Shown here: one piece after another, positions 42,173 to 51,151 of the stretch
How the letters are laid out: each line of letters starts with the position of its first letter
Position numbering within the stretch: position 1 is the first letter of the stretch
Source of the DNA: Actinoallomurus vinaceus
GTDB taxonomy: Bacteria > Actinomycetota > Actinomycetes > Streptosporangiales > Streptosporangiaceae
Assembly: GCF_039542055.1 (NCBI RefSeq)
Contig: NZ_BAABHK010000003.1
Span: 558,001-622,000, forward strand
Length of the DNA stretch: 64,000 nucleotides
Direction: 5' to 3'
Translations under genes and position numbers: made by a program
The notes under the pieces: model-generated
Database searches by the model: none
What the model was told of the DNA's origin: nothing
What the model saw: only the letters and a program-made list of their open reading frames with translations

Positions 42173-43558
42173 TCAGATCACCGTGCTGAGCAGGCCCGCC
42201 ATGGCGAACCCGACGACGGAGAGGATCGTCTCGAGCACGGTCCAGGTCTTCAGCGTGTCCTTGACCGACATGTTGAAGTAGCGGGACACGATCCAGAAGC
42301 CGCCGTCGTTGACGTGCGAGGCGATGATCGAGCCGGCCGCGACCGCCATGGCGATCAGCGCGAGGTGCGCCTGGCTGTAGTGATGGCTCTGGACCAGGGG
42401 CCCGATGATGCCGCCGGTGGCGACGAGCGCGACCGTCGCCGATCCCTGGGCGAGCCGGAGCCCGCAGCTGATCAGGTAGGCGAGGACGATGACCGGCAGT
42501 CCCGCGTCGGACATCGTGGCGGCCAGGGCCTTGCCCACGCCGGTCGCGGAGATGACCGCGCCGAAGAACGCGCCGCCGCCGACGACCAGGAGGATCATGC
42601 CGACCGGGCGCAGCGACGCGGACGCCAGCGAGGCGAGCTCGGCCGCCGGGATGCCGCGGCGCGTGCCGAGCAGCCACATCGCGAGCAGGACGGCGATGGT
42701 CAGGGCGACGGCGGGCGTGCCGAGGAAGGTCAGCACGGGAAGCGCGGAGCTGTTCTTCCACCAGACGGTGCCGAAGGTGGCGAGCAGGATCAGCACGAGC
42801 GGCACGGCGATGATCGCGCCCACCAGGCTGAGGGGCGGTTCGGGCCGCTCCGCGCGCTCGGCGCTCTCCTCGCCGACGACGTAGTCCTCGGGCACCTCGA
42901 CGCGCACCCGCTCGCCGATCCAGGCGCCCCACGCGACGCCGGCGACGAGGAACGCCGGGATGCCGCAGGCCAGTCCCATGACGATGAGCCAGCCGAGGCT
43001 GACCCCGAGCAGCCCGGCGACGGCCACGGGACCGGGGTGCGGCGGCAGGAACGCGTGGGTCATCGACAGCCCGGCGAGCAGCGGGAGCGCGTAGCGGATC
43101 AGGGAGCGCCCGCCGCGCCGGGCCGTGATGTACACGAGCGGGGCGAGGACGAAGATGCCGATGTCGAAGAAGACCGGGATGCCGAAGATGAGGCCGGACA
43201 GGCCCATCGCCAGCGGGGCGCCCTTCTCGCCGAACACCCCCAGCAGCCGCCGGGTCAGGACGTCGGCGCCTCCTGAGGCCTCCAGGATCGCCCCGAGGAT
43301 CGTGCCGAGCCCGATGATCGGCGCGATGTGCCCGAGGATCGCGCCGAACCCGGTCTCCAGGAGGGACGTCTTGGAACTCAGCGCCGTGCCCACGATCTGG
43401 TTCACGCTCAGGCCGGCGGCCAGCGCGAGCAGCAGGCCGGACACCAGGAGCGCGATGAACGGCTCGAGCCTGACCTTGATGATGAGGAAGAGCAGAACGG
43501 CGATCGCCGCGGCGCAGAGCAGCAGCAGACCTCCGGTCTCGTGTTGCAGCCAGTGCAT
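42173..43558 (-). CDS. GntP-family gluconate/organic-acid permease
   Basis: 461 residues with about 12-14 hydrophobic segments. GntP hallmarks: GFGAILGHIAPIIGLGTILGAILE, FGIPVFFDIGIFVLAPLV, THAFLPPHPGPVAVAG and IASHVNDGGFWIVSRYF. Imports gluconate-like or D-glycerate-like acids in known members. Last gene after the D-aminoacylase and the PLP enzyme, so here it may carry an N-acyl-D-amino acid or hydroxy acid. ATG 43558 behind AAGGG. Confidence 0.92.
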   Translation of the reverse strand: MHWLQHETGGLLLLCAAAIAVLLFLIIKVRLEPFIALLVSGLLLALAAGLSVNQIVGTALSSKTSLLETGFGAILGHIAPIIGLGTILGAILEASGGADVLTRRLLGVFGEKGAPLAMGLSGLIFGIPVFFDIGIFVLAPLVYITARRGGRSLIRYALPLLAGLSMTHAFLPPHPGPVAVAGLLGVSLGWLIVMGLACGIPAFLVAGVAWGAWIGERVRVEVPEDYVVGEESAERAERPEPPLSLVGAIIAVPLVLILLATFGTVWWKNSSALPVLTFLGTPAVALTIAVLLAMWLLGTRRGIPAAELASLASASLRPVGMILLVVGGGAFFGAVISATGVGKALAATMSDAGLPVIVLAYLISCGLRLAQGSATVALVATGGIIGPLVQSHHYSQAHLALIAMAVAAGSIIASHVNDGGFWIVSRYFNMSVKDTLKTWTVLETILSVVGFAMAGLLSTVI

Positions 43559-43621
43559 GATGTGACCCTTCGGGAGCGGGGTGATCACCCGCGGTGCGGC
43601 GGGGATCCGGGGGAAGAAGGC

Positions 43622-43790
43622 TCAGGTGATGGGCGCGGTCTCGGAGAGGAGGGCTCGAGTTGTCGGGGCGGTCTCGGGGGGCTCGAGTTGTCGGAGCGCC
43701 TCAGGGGGCTCGGTTTCCGGGGTGATCTCGGGGGGCTCGGGTGATCTCGGGGGGCTCGGGTGATCTCGGGGGGCTCGGATGATCGGAGCG
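43622..43790. repeat. 19-bp and related tandem repeats between D-aminoacylase and gntP
   Basis: Three perfect 19-bp copies of GTGATCTCGGGGGGCTCGG at 43722-43740, 43741-43759 and 43760-43778, with degenerate GGGGGCTCGAGTTGTCGG copies to the left. Fills most of the gap between the aminoacylase stop and the permease start (43559-43809), which holds no gene. It starts about 20 bp past the stop. Confidence 0.9.
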
Positions 43791-43809
43791 GTCTCGTCGA
43801 CCGCCGGGC

Positions 43810-45399
43810 TCAGCGGGTGTCTCCGCGCGGGGTGCGGCGCAGCGACCGTCCGGGCAGCGCCCCGGTGTGCCGGCCGTCGGCGATGACGACGACGCCGCCG
43901 ACGAAGACGTACGGGACGCCCTCGGGCCGCCGCCGTGGCTCGTCGAACGTCGCGGTGTCGCGCACGGTCGCCGGGTCGAACAGGACGAGGTCGGCGTGGT
44001 GGCCGGGCCGGATCAGTCCGCGGTCGGTCAGCTTGAGCCGCCGCGCCGGGCGTCCGGTCAGGTGCGCGACGCACTCTTCGAGCGGGAGGACGCCCAGCTC
44101 GCGGACGTAGTGGCCGAGGTACCGGGGGAACGTGCCCCAGGCGCGGGGATGGGGCCGGGCCGCGGCGAGCAGGCCGTCGCTTCCGCCGGTGTGCGCCGGA
44201 TGCCGCATGATCGCGCGGACGTTCTCCTCGTCCCCGACGAGCTGCAGGATCGTCGTCGCGAGCTCGTCGGCGAGGAGCCGGTCGCAGTAGACGTCGAACG
44301 GGGTCCGGCCCGACGTGGTGGCCAGCTCGGCGAGGGTCCGGCCGACGACGGCGGGGTCGCGCGCGCCGGAGATCTGGACGGTCTCCCACTCGATCGGCAC
44401 GCCGTGGGAGCCGTCGGAGCCCTCGATCTCCATCGTGTGCCGGATCCGCTTCCGCTCGGCGGGGTCGCGCAGCCGGGCCAGGATGGCGTCCGGCCCGCCG
44501 GCGGACGCCCAGCTCGGCAGCAGCGCCGCGAGCGTGGTCGAGCCCGGGAGGTACGGATAGGTGTCGAGCGTGATGTCGCAGCCGCCGGCGATCGCGTCGT
44601 CCAGCAGGGCCAGCAGTTCGGGGGCGCGGCCGGCGTTGACGCGGAAGTTCATCGTCGCGTGCGCGAGGTGCAGCGGGCAGCCGGAGGCGCGGGAGACCTC
44701 GATCATCTCGGCGTAGGCCTCGAGGGCTCCGGCGCCGTACGAGCGGTGGTGCGGCGAGTAGAAGCCGCCGAGCCCGGCCACGACCCGGCACAGCTCCACC
44801 AGCTCGGCCGTCGTGGCGTACATGCCGGGTGCGTAGGTGAGCCCGCTGGACATCCCCACCGCGCCCTCGCGCATGCCGGTGGACACGAGGTCCTTCTGGC
44901 GGGCCAGCTCCGCGTCGGTGGCCGGCCGGTCGGCCCAGCCCATCGCGAGCATCCGCACCGAGCCCTGCGGGACGAGGTAGCAGGCGTTGACCGCGATGCC
45001 CTGGTCGAGCCGGTCGAGGTATTCGCCGACGCTCCGCCAGTTCCAGGCGAAGCCGGGCGGGTCGCCGTTCCAGCCGGCGATGGCCTGGCGGGTCTGGCCC
45101 AGCGTGGTGTCGTCGACGGGGGCGTAGGACAGGCCGTCCTGGCCGAGGACCTCGGTGGTGACGCCCTGACTCACCTTGGCCTCGTGGTCGGGCTCGACGA
45201 GCAGCCGCAGGTCCGAGTGGGCGTGCATGTCGATGAACCCGGGGGCGAGCGCGAGCCCGGAGGCGTCGAGGACCCGGCGGCCGCTGGGCGCGCCGCCGAC
45301 GCCGCTGATCCGGCCGTCGGTGACGGCGACGTCGGCCGTACGCCCCGGGGCGCCCGTGCCGTCGACGACGTACGCGCCCCGGATGACCAGGTCGGCCAT
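43810..45399 (-). CDS. N-acyl-D-amino-acid deacylase (D-aminoacylase)
   Basis: 529-residue amidohydrolase that frees D-amino acids from N-acyl forms. Metal motif DMHAHSDL near residue 57, LGQDGLSYAP, SSGLTYAPGMYATTAELVELC, HHRSYG, HLAH, and near the C-terminus ALPLEE-like LPLEECVAHLTGRPARRLKLTDRGLIRPGHHADLVLFDP. The ATG shares its A with the stop of the upstream PLP enzyme (TGATG), indicating coupled translation. Part of a D-amino-acid cluster with GntP, IclR and RidA. Confidence 0.93.
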   Translation of the reverse strand: MADLVIRGAYVVDGTGAPGRTADVAVTDGRISGVGGAPSGRRVLDASGLALAPGFIDMHAHSDLRLLVEPDHEAKVSQGVTTEVLGQDGLSYAPVDDTTLGQTRQAIAGWNGDPPGFAWNWRSVGEYLDRLDQGIAVNACYLVPQGSVRMLAMGWADRPATDAELARQKDLVSTGMREGAVGMSSGLTYAPGMYATTAELVELCRVVAGLGGFYSPHHRSYGAGALEAYAEMIEVSRASGCPLHLAHATMNFRVNAGRAPELLALLDDAIAGGCDITLDTYPYLPGSTTLAALLPSWASAGGPDAILARLRDPAERKRIRHTMEIEGSDGSHGVPIEWETVQISGARDPAVVGRTLAELATTSGRTPFDVYCDRLLADELATTILQLVGDEENVRAIMRHPAHTGGSDGLLAAARPHPRAWGTFPRYLGHYVRELGVLPLEECVAHLTGRPARRLKLTDRGLIRPGHHADLVLFDPATVRDTATFDEPRRRPEGVPYVFVGGVVVIADGRHTGALPGRSLRRTPRGDTR

Positions 45400-46652
45400 C
45401 AGAACCACGTCCGCACGAGGTCGACGACCACGCCGGCGGGGTCCACCACGGGGATGAGCGTCCACTTGTCGAAGGCCGTGCAGGGATGGGAGAGCCCGAG
45501 GCGGATCACGTCTCCGACCTCGACGTCCGGCAGCACCGCGCCGTCCGCCGGCCGGAGGAAGGCGTGCTGGTCGTTGAGCGCGCCGATCCGGGCGCCGTCG
45601 AGTGCGCCCTTGCCGCGGATCGACTGCGGCTCGGGCAGCCCTTCGTCGTAGGGGAAGTCGCGTTTTCCGCCGTCGAGCAGCGCCAGGCCCGGCTCCGGCC
45701 GGGAGACCACACGTGCCCACCCGTGCATGGCCGGACGGAACGGCGTCCCCGCGCCCCGCGCGAACGGCGAGATGGCGCGGTAGAAGCCGTCGTCGTGGAT
45801 GACGTACGCGCCGCTGCGCAGCACCACCCGGCCGGTGAGGCCGCCGAGGACCTCGACGACCTGGTCGAAGTAGGCGCTGCCGCCCGCGGTCACCACCGGG
45901 TCGGGGGTCTCGTACGGCATCCGCTCGTGCAGCGCCGCGACCCGCTCCAGGTACGCCTGGACCGCGCCGAGCCCGGCGGAGGAGGCGTCGTGGGCGAGCG
46001 CGCCCTCGTAGCCGCCGACACCGGCCAGGCGCAGGGCCGGCGTCGCGCGGACGGCGTCGGCGATCCGCAGCGCCTCACGGTCGTCGCGGGCCCCGGTGCG
46101 GCCGTGCGGACCGCCCAGCTCGACGCAGACGTCGACGGGACGCCGCGCCCCGGCCGCTCGCAGGGCGGCGTCCATGAGCTCCACCGCGCGCACCGAGTCG
46201 ACCCAGCACGTGAACTCGAAGTCCGGGTCGCGGTCGAGCTCGGCCGCCACCCACGCCAGCCCGGCCGGATCGAGCAGGGCGTTCGCGAGCATCAGCCGGC
46301 TCACCCCGAACGCCCGCCCGACCCGCAGCTGCGGGAGGTTCGCGAGGGTGATCCCCCAGGCGCCGGCGTCGAGCTGCCGCTGCCACAGCGCGGGCGCCAT
46401 CGTCGTCTTGCCGTGCGGCGCGAGGTGGACGCCCGCGGCGGCGGCCCAGCCGGCCATCGTGGCGATGTTGTGGTCGAGGGCGGCGGCGTCCAGGGTCAGC
46501 AGTGGCGTGCCGAACTCCTCGAGCCCCGGGCGCGCCGCGAGGAACTCCCCGACGGTCGAGCCGTGAGCGGATGCGGGCACCGCTTTGAAGCGCCAGTCGA
46601 GACGCTCGTCGCGCAGCGCGCTGACGGCGTCCTTGTCGATCTTCTCTGCCAC
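45399..46652 (-). CDS. D-threonine aldolase / D-serine dehydratase-like PLP enzyme
   Basis: 417 residues, fold-type III PLP enzyme with an alanine-racemase-like N-terminal barrel: FGTPLLTLDAAALDHNIATMAGWA and PLP lysine in LAPHGKTTMAP; C-terminal domain with the zinc ligands in LSHPCTAFDKW and LALLDGGKRDF. Members act on D-Ser, D-Thr or 3-hydroxy-D-Asp. GTG 46652 is chosen because GGAGG lies five bases before it. First gene of the leftward operon; operator-like dyads lie just upstream. Confidence 0.88.
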   Translation of the reverse strand: MAEKIDKDAVSALRDERLDWRFKAVPASAHGSTVGEFLAARPGLEEFGTPLLTLDAAALDHNIATMAGWAAAAGVHLAPHGKTTMAPALWQRQLDAGAWGITLANLPQLRVGRAFGVSRLMLANALLDPAGLAWVAAELDRDPDFEFTCWVDSVRAVELMDAALRAAGARRPVDVCVELGGPHGRTGARDDREALRIADAVRATPALRLAGVGGYEGALAHDASSAGLGAVQAYLERVAALHERMPYETPDPVVTAGGSAYFDQVVEVLGGLTGRVVLRSGAYVIHDDGFYRAISPFARGAGTPFRPAMHGWARVVSRPEPGLALLDGGKRDFPYDEGLPEPQSIRGKGALDGARIGALNDQHAFLRPADGAVLPDVEVGDVIRLGLSHPCTAFDKWTLIPVVDPAGVVVDLVRTWF

Positions 46653-46665
46653 GATCACCTCCGGC

Positions 46666-46703
46666 GTTGCGTATTCTGCAACGTCCGTTGCGCGATATGT
46701 TCC
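46666..46703. promoter_or_regulatory. Candidate IclR operator in the D-amino-acid cluster
   Basis: GTTGCGTATTCTGCAAC (46666-46682) is a dyad with GTTGC/GCAAC arms, followed by the related GTTGCGCGATATGTTCC (46687-46703). They lie between the leftward catabolic operon and the rightward IclR gene, as expected for divergent control. Confidence 0.6.
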
Positions 46704-46831
46704 AGTGGTTGTAGCATCGCCGCCACGCGAGAGTCAATGGGGCATGTGTCGCAGGTGAGCAGCAATGGGACATCATGCTGCGGAACCGGGACCGGCCCCG
46801 GCGGGACCGGCGGCGATGAGCGGAGGGTGCG

Positions 46832-47596
46832 GTGAGCCAGAGCCTGGCGCGCGCGTTGCGGATACTCGTCGGCCTGGAGAAGGGGCCGCGGTCCCTCGAC
46901 GACCTCGCCGGTGAGCTCGGCGTGCACAAGACCACCGTCCTGCGGCTGCTGCGCACGCTCGAGGACGAGCGGTTCGTCTACCGCGACGGCCTCCACCGGT
47001 TCCACCTGGGCGCCCGGTTGTTCGCGCTGGCCGACTCGGCCCTCGCCCAACGTGAGATCCGCGCCATCGCCGCGCCCCGCCTCGAACGCCTGAGCCGGTC
47101 CACCGGGCAGACCGTGCACCTCGGCGTCTACGAGGGCGGCGAGGTGTTCTACCTGGACAAGCACGACTCCGGGCAGTCGATCCAGATGTACTCCCGAGTC
47201 GGTCTCCGCGTACCGCTGCACTGCACGGCCCTGGCCAAGGTGCTCCTGGCCGACCTGCCCGAGGAGCGACGGCGCGAGGTCGCCCGGGCGATCGACTACA
47301 CCCGGTTCACCGAGAACACCATCACCGACCCGGCGTCCCTGCTCGTCGAGCTGGCCCGGGTGGCCCGGCAGGGCTACGCCGTGGACGACGCGGAGCACGA
47401 GACGTTCATCACCTGCGTCGCCGCGCCCGTTCGCGACGCGAGCGGGCGGGTGGCGGCGGCCGTCTCGATCTCGGTGCCGCACGTCCTGCTGAGCCGCGCC
47501 GAGGTGCTCGATCTGCTTCCCGACCTGCTCACGACCGCTCGCACCATCTCCGCCGACTGCGGATACACCGAGATCGAAGGGAACGGCCATGGCTGA
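46832..47596 (+). CDS. IclR-family regulator of the D-amino-acid cluster
   Basis: 254 residues. Winged helix at 1-60 (LARALRILVGLEKGPRSLDDLAGELGV, HKTTVLRLLRTLEDE), effector domain after (VHLGVYEGGEVFYLDKHDS, LHCTALAKVLLADLP, ENTITDPASLLVELARVARQGYAVDDAEHE). GTG 46832. Overlaps the RidA gene by 8 bp, so both are made together. Confidence 0.92.
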   Translation: MSQSLARALRILVGLEKGPRSLDDLAGELGVHKTTVLRLLRTLEDERFVYRDGLHRFHLGARLFALADSALAQREIRAIAAPRLERLSRSTGQTVHLGVYEGGEVFYLDKHDSGQSIQMYSRVGLRVPLHCTALAKVLLADLPEERRREVARAIDYTRFTENTITDPASLLVELARVARQGYAVDDAEHETFITCVAAPVRDASGRVAAAVSISVPHVLLSRAEVLDLLPDLLTTARTISADCGYTEIEGNGHG

Positions 47597-47993
47597 CAAG
47601 ATCGAGATCCGGACCGAGGGCGCGCCCGCCCCGGCGTGGGTGTTCTCCCAGGGCGTGCGCCGGGGACCGCTCATCCAGGTGTCGGGGCAGGGCCCGCAGG
47701 ACCCGGAGTCCGGCGAGTACGTTCACCCGGGCGACGTGAAGGCGCAGACGAGGCGGACCCTGGCGAACGTCAAGGCGGTCCTGGAGGCCGGCGGCGCGAG
47801 CGTCGAGGACGTCGTGATGTTCCGCGTCTACCTGACCGAACGGGACGATTTCGCCGCCATGAACGAGGTGTACGGCGAGTTCGTCGAGGAGAACTGCCCG
47901 GGTGGGGTGCTCCCCTGCCGGACCACCGTGTTCGTCACCCTGCCGCACGAGTCGATGCTGGTCGAGATCGACGCCCTGGCCTTCACCGGCTGA
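47589..47993 (+). CDS. RidA-family deaminase of the D-amino-acid cluster
   Basis: 134 residues, Rid/YjgF fold. Seen: FSQGVRRGPLIQVSGQGPQDPESGEYVHPGDVKAQTRRTLANVKAVLEAGGASVEDVV and the substrate Arg in PCRTTVFVTLPHESMLVEIDALA. The 2-aminoacrylate-like imines made when PLP enzymes dehydrate D-serine are the expected substrates, which makes its pairing with the divergent PLP enzyme meaningful (inference). Confidence 0.93.
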   Translation: MADKIEIRTEGAPAPAWVFSQGVRRGPLIQVSGQGPQDPESGEYVHPGDVKAQTRRTLANVKAVLEAGGASVEDVVMFRVYLTERDDFAAMNEVYGEFVEENCPGGVLPCRTTVFVTLPHESMLVEIDALAFTG

Positions 47994-48023
47994 CGGCCCG
48001 GAGCCCTCGGCGGCGAGCACCGG

Positions 48024-48653
48024 TCAGGCGGAGACGCTCCGGTGCTCGACCGAGAGGGCCCGGCGTACGGCGTCGGCGACCCAGTCGCCGGCCGTCATCT
48101 CGCGCATCCGGTCGCGGAGGATCCGCCAGTTCCCGGAGGTCGCGAAGACCGCCTTCCCCAGCCCCGAGGCCGCCACGAGCGCGCCGAGGGCGAACGTACG
48201 GGCGTCGGTGGGCGCCGCACCCGTCGTGACGGCGGCGACCACCCGCTGCTGCGCCTCCCACAGCCCCACGATGTCCCGGACCGGGTATCGGGTCTCGACG
48301 AAGACGCCGAGCGTACGGTGGCGGTCGACCGCGACCTGGCCCCGGTCGGCCAGGCGTGCCAGCAGGCGCTGCTGGTGGTCCGTCGCGCGCAGGCGCGTCA
48401 CCCACTCCTGGGGCGTACGGCTGCGCGGCGAGGCCGCGATGTCGGTGAGCAGGGCGTCGAGGACCGGGTCGCCGACGGGTTCGGGGTCGTCGACGGCCAG
48501 TGCCGTGCCGCTCAGCCGCAGCCGGCCGGCGAGCCGGAGGTCCGACAGCATCGCGCCGCCGACCCCGCAGTCCAGCTCCACGGGGCCCATGCGGCACTTT
48601 CCGCGCAGGTCATAGGCGAGAAGCAGCAGCTCCTCGGCCAGGGTCTCGGCCAC
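48024..48653 (-). CDS. GPP34 (GOLPH3-like) protein
   Basis: 209 residues of helical GPP34 fold, phosphoinositide-binding in eukaryotes but of unknown role in actinomycetes. Hallmarks: TLAEELLLLAYD, GVGGAMLSDLRLAGRL, RLLARLADRGQVAVDRHRTLGVF and ALGALVAASGLGKAVF. GTG 48653 is preferred because homologues begin a few residues before LAEELLLLAYD; ATG 48695 is the longer option. Confidence 0.85.
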   Translation of the reverse strand: MAETLAEELLLLAYDLRGKCRMGPVELDCGVGGAMLSDLRLAGRLRLSGTALAVDDPEPVGDPVLDALLTDIAASPRSRTPQEWVTRLRATDHQQRLLARLADRGQVAVDRHRTLGVFVETRYPVRDIVGLWEAQQRVVAAVTTGAAPTDARTFALGALVAASGLGKAVFATSGNWRILRDRMREMTAGDWVADAVRRALSVEHRSVSA

Positions 48654-48708
48654 GCCCGGAACTGTAGGCGGCGCGCACGACGCTTCGGTAAACACTAAGC
48701 AAAGCGTT

Positions 48709-49980
48709 TTAACCAGTAATAATCCGCCTCTTGATCCGGATCGACAGGAAGGCGGCGAGAAGGCAGAGGACGCCCGCGCCGTACCAGGCGGCCGCGTAGT
48801 CGCCGAGGTGATCGCGGATGATGCCGGCCGTGATGGCTGCGGCGGCCGCGCCGATCTGGTGGGACGCGAAGACCCAGCCGAAGACGATCGGGCCGGTCAG
48901 CCCGAAGTGCTCCCGGCACAGGGCGACCGTGGGCGGCACCGTCGCCACCCAGTCGAGCCCGTAGAAGATGATGAACACCAGCATGCTCGGGTGCGCGGTC
49001 CGGGCGAACAGGCTCGGCAGGACCAGCAGCGAGCAGCCGCGCAGGAAGTAGTAGACACCGAGCAGCACCCGCGAGTCGACCCGGTCGGTGAGCCAGCCGG
49101 AGAAGATCGTGCCGACCACGTCGAAGATGCCGACGAGCGCGAGCAGGCTCGCCGCCGTGGTCTCCGGCATCCCGTGGTCGTGGGCGGCCGGGATGAAGTG
49201 CGTGCCGACGAGGCCGTTGGTGGAGGCGCCGCAGATCGCGAACCCGCCCGCGAGCAGCCAGAAGACCGGGGTCCGGACGGCGGTCGCGAGGGCGCCGAGA
49301 GCCCGGCGCGCAGCGCCCTCGTTGTGCGGCTTCGGCACCGGCTCGGTCGCGCCGTACGGCGGGAGCCCCACGTCGGACGGGTGGTCGCGCAGGAGGAACG
49401 CGACGAGCGGTACGACGGCGAGCGCGGTGACGCAGACCGCGACGGCCGCGGACCGCCAGCCGTACATGTGGGTCAGCTGGGCCAGGACCGGCAGGAACAC
49501 CAGCTGCCCGGCCGCGCCGCCCGCCGTGAGCACGCCGGTCACGACGCCCCGGCGCTTGACGAACCACCGGCTGGTCACGGTCGCGACGAACGCCATCGCC
49601 ATCGACCCGGTGCCGAGGCCGATGAGCACTCCCCAGCAGGCGATGAGCTGCCAGGACGCCGTCATGAAGACGGTCAGGCCACTGCCCGCCGCCACGAGCA
49701 CGAGCGCTCCGGAGACCACCCTGCGGATGCCGAACCGGTCCATCAGGGCCGCCGCGAACGGCGACGTCAGGCCGTACAGGAGGAGATTGACGGAGACGGC
49801 CGAGGCGATCGTGCCGCGCGGCCAGCCGAACTCGGCGCGCAGCGGATCGATGAGGACGCCGGGCGTCGCGCGGAACCCGGCCGCCCCGACGAGGGCGACC
49901 AGGGTCACCGCGGCGACGATCCAGGCACGGTGCAGACGTGGGCTGGTTCGGGCCGGAGTGTCGGGAAGTGTCTGGGTCAC
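48709..49980 (-). CDS. MFS transporter (monocarboxylate/OFA-like)
   Basis: 423 residues with 12 hydrophobic segments and a GWPRGTIASAVSVNLLLYGLTSPFAAALMDRFGIRRV segment typical of the oxalate/formate or monocarboxylate branch, plus GWLTDRVDSR between TM8 and TM9. GTG 49980. Divergent from a GlxA-type regulator across 71 bp containing a TGGCC/GGCCA dyad, so it is probably that regulator's target. Confidence 0.88.
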   Translation of the reverse strand: MTQTLPDTPARTSPRLHRAWIVAAVTLVALVGAAGFRATPGVLIDPLRAEFGWPRGTIASAVSVNLLLYGLTSPFAAALMDRFGIRRVVSGALVLVAAGSGLTVFMTASWQLIACWGVLIGLGTGSMAMAFVATVTSRWFVKRRGVVTGVLTAGGAAGQLVFLPVLAQLTHMYGWRSAAVAVCVTALAVVPLVAFLLRDHPSDVGLPPYGATEPVPKPHNEGAARRALGALATAVRTPVFWLLAGGFAICGASTNGLVGTHFIPAAHDHGMPETTAASLLALVGIFDVVGTIFSGWLTDRVDSRVLLGVYYFLRGCSLLVLPSLFARTAHPSMLVFIIFYGLDWVATVPPTVALCREHFGLTGPIVFGWVFASHQIGAAAAAITAGIIRDHLGDYAAAWYGAGVLCLLAAFLSIRIKRRIITG

Positions 49981-50051
49981 CCAAGAGAGTCTCGCGGTCA
50001 CGACCTTCGACGGCGAGTGGCCCAAAGGCCAACATATGAAAGAATCGGGCC

Positions 50052-51017
50052 ATGGCTCATGAGGTGGTCGTCCTCGCCCTCGACGACGTGGTCGCGTTCG
50101 ACCTCGGCGTGCCCTCGCAGATCTTCGGCGCGGCACGCGACGGCTCCGGGCGGCCTCTCTACCGGGTCCGCGTCTGCACCCCGGACGGCGGGCCGGTGCG
50201 CACGTCGGCCGGGTTCGCGGCCGTCCCCGACCACGGCCCGGAGGTCCTCGCCACCGCCGACACCGTCGTGATCCCGGGCGTACACGGCGGCACGGCCCTG
50301 GAGACGGGCGTCCTCGAGCCGTCGGTGGCCGACGCACTGGCCAGGCGGCGACCGGGCACGCGGGTGATGTCGATCTGCACGGGCGCGTTCGTGCTGGCCG
50401 CCGCGGGCCTGCTGGACGGCCGCCCGGCGACGACGCACTGGTTGCACGCCGAGCGGTTCCGCGCGCTGCATCCGACGGTGCGACTCGACCCCGGCGTCCT
50501 GTTCGTCGACGACGGTGACGTGCTGACCTCGGCCGGGGTGGGCGCGGGGGTGGACGTGTGCCTCCACGTCATCCGCCGCGACCACGGCAGCGCCGTCGCC
50601 AATCGCGCGGCCCGGCGCTCGGTCATGCCGCCGTGGCGGGAGGGCGGCCAGTCGCAGTTCATCGAGCGGCCGCTGCCGGAGACCACGGGATCCTCGACGG
50701 CGGAGACCCGCGCCTGGGCCCTCGAGCGGCTGCACGAGCCGCTCGACCTGGCACGCCTCGCCCGCCGGGCGGGCATGAGCGTACGGACGTTCACCCGGCG
50801 GTTCCGCGCGGAGACCGGGCTCAGTCCGGCGCAGTGGCTGGTCCGGCAGCGCATCGAGGAGGCCCGGCGGCTGCTGGAGACCACCGACCTGCCGATCGAC
50901 CAGGTGGCCGCGCGCGCCGGCCTGGGCACCGCCGCCTCGTTGCGCCAGCACCTGCACGCCGCCGTAGGCATCTCCCCGGCCACCTACCGCAGAACATTCG
51001 GCGCCTCAGCGGTCTGA
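50052..51017 (+). CDS. GlxA-type AraC regulator (DJ-1/PfpI + HTH)
   Basis: 321 residues. N-terminal DJ-1/PfpI-like sensor domain (VVVLALDDVVAFDLGVPSQIF, VMSICTGAFVLAAAGLLDGRPATTHW with the nucleophile-elbow Cys) and C-terminal AraC double HTH (LARRAGMSVRTFTRRFRAETGLSPAQWLVRQRIEEARRLLETTDLPI). Divergent from an MFS gene. The coding 3' end is the first copy of a degenerate repeat that continues to the next gene. Confidence 0.9.
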   Translation: MAHEVVVLALDDVVAFDLGVPSQIFGAARDGSGRPLYRVRVCTPDGGPVRTSAGFAAVPDHGPEVLATADTVVIPGVHGGTALETGVLEPSVADALARRRPGTRVMSICTGAFVLAAAGLLDGRPATTHWLHAERFRALHPTVRLDPGVLFVDDGDVLTSAGVGAGVDVCLHVIRRDHGSAVANRAARRSVMPPWREGGQSQFIERPLPETTGSSTAETRAWALERLHEPLDLARLARRAGMSVRTFTRRFRAETGLSPAQWLVRQRIEEARRLLETTDLPIDQVAARAGLGTAASLRQHLHAAVGISPATYRRTFGASAV

Positions 51018-51150
51018 CTCGCGCCGGGCGTCTCCGGCCGCCCACCGCAGGGACGCTCACCGCCTCGGCGGCCCGACCACCGCATCACGCCGGGACCGCC
51101 GTCCCCGGCCATCCGCCCGGACGCCTCGGCAATCCGGTCCCGCCGCGTCC
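50980..51150. repeat. Degenerate repeat copied from the GlxA-gene 3' end
   Basis: The words TCTCC-GGCC-ACC-CCGCAG, GCCTCAGCGGTCTGAC and CGCGCCGGG at the gene end recur downstream as GCCTCGGCGGCCCGAC, CACGCCGGGACC, GTCCCCGGCC and GACGCCTCGGCAATCC. About 60-70 bp apart and strongly diverged. No gene lies in 51018-51151. Confidence 0.6.
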
Positions 51151-51151
51151 G

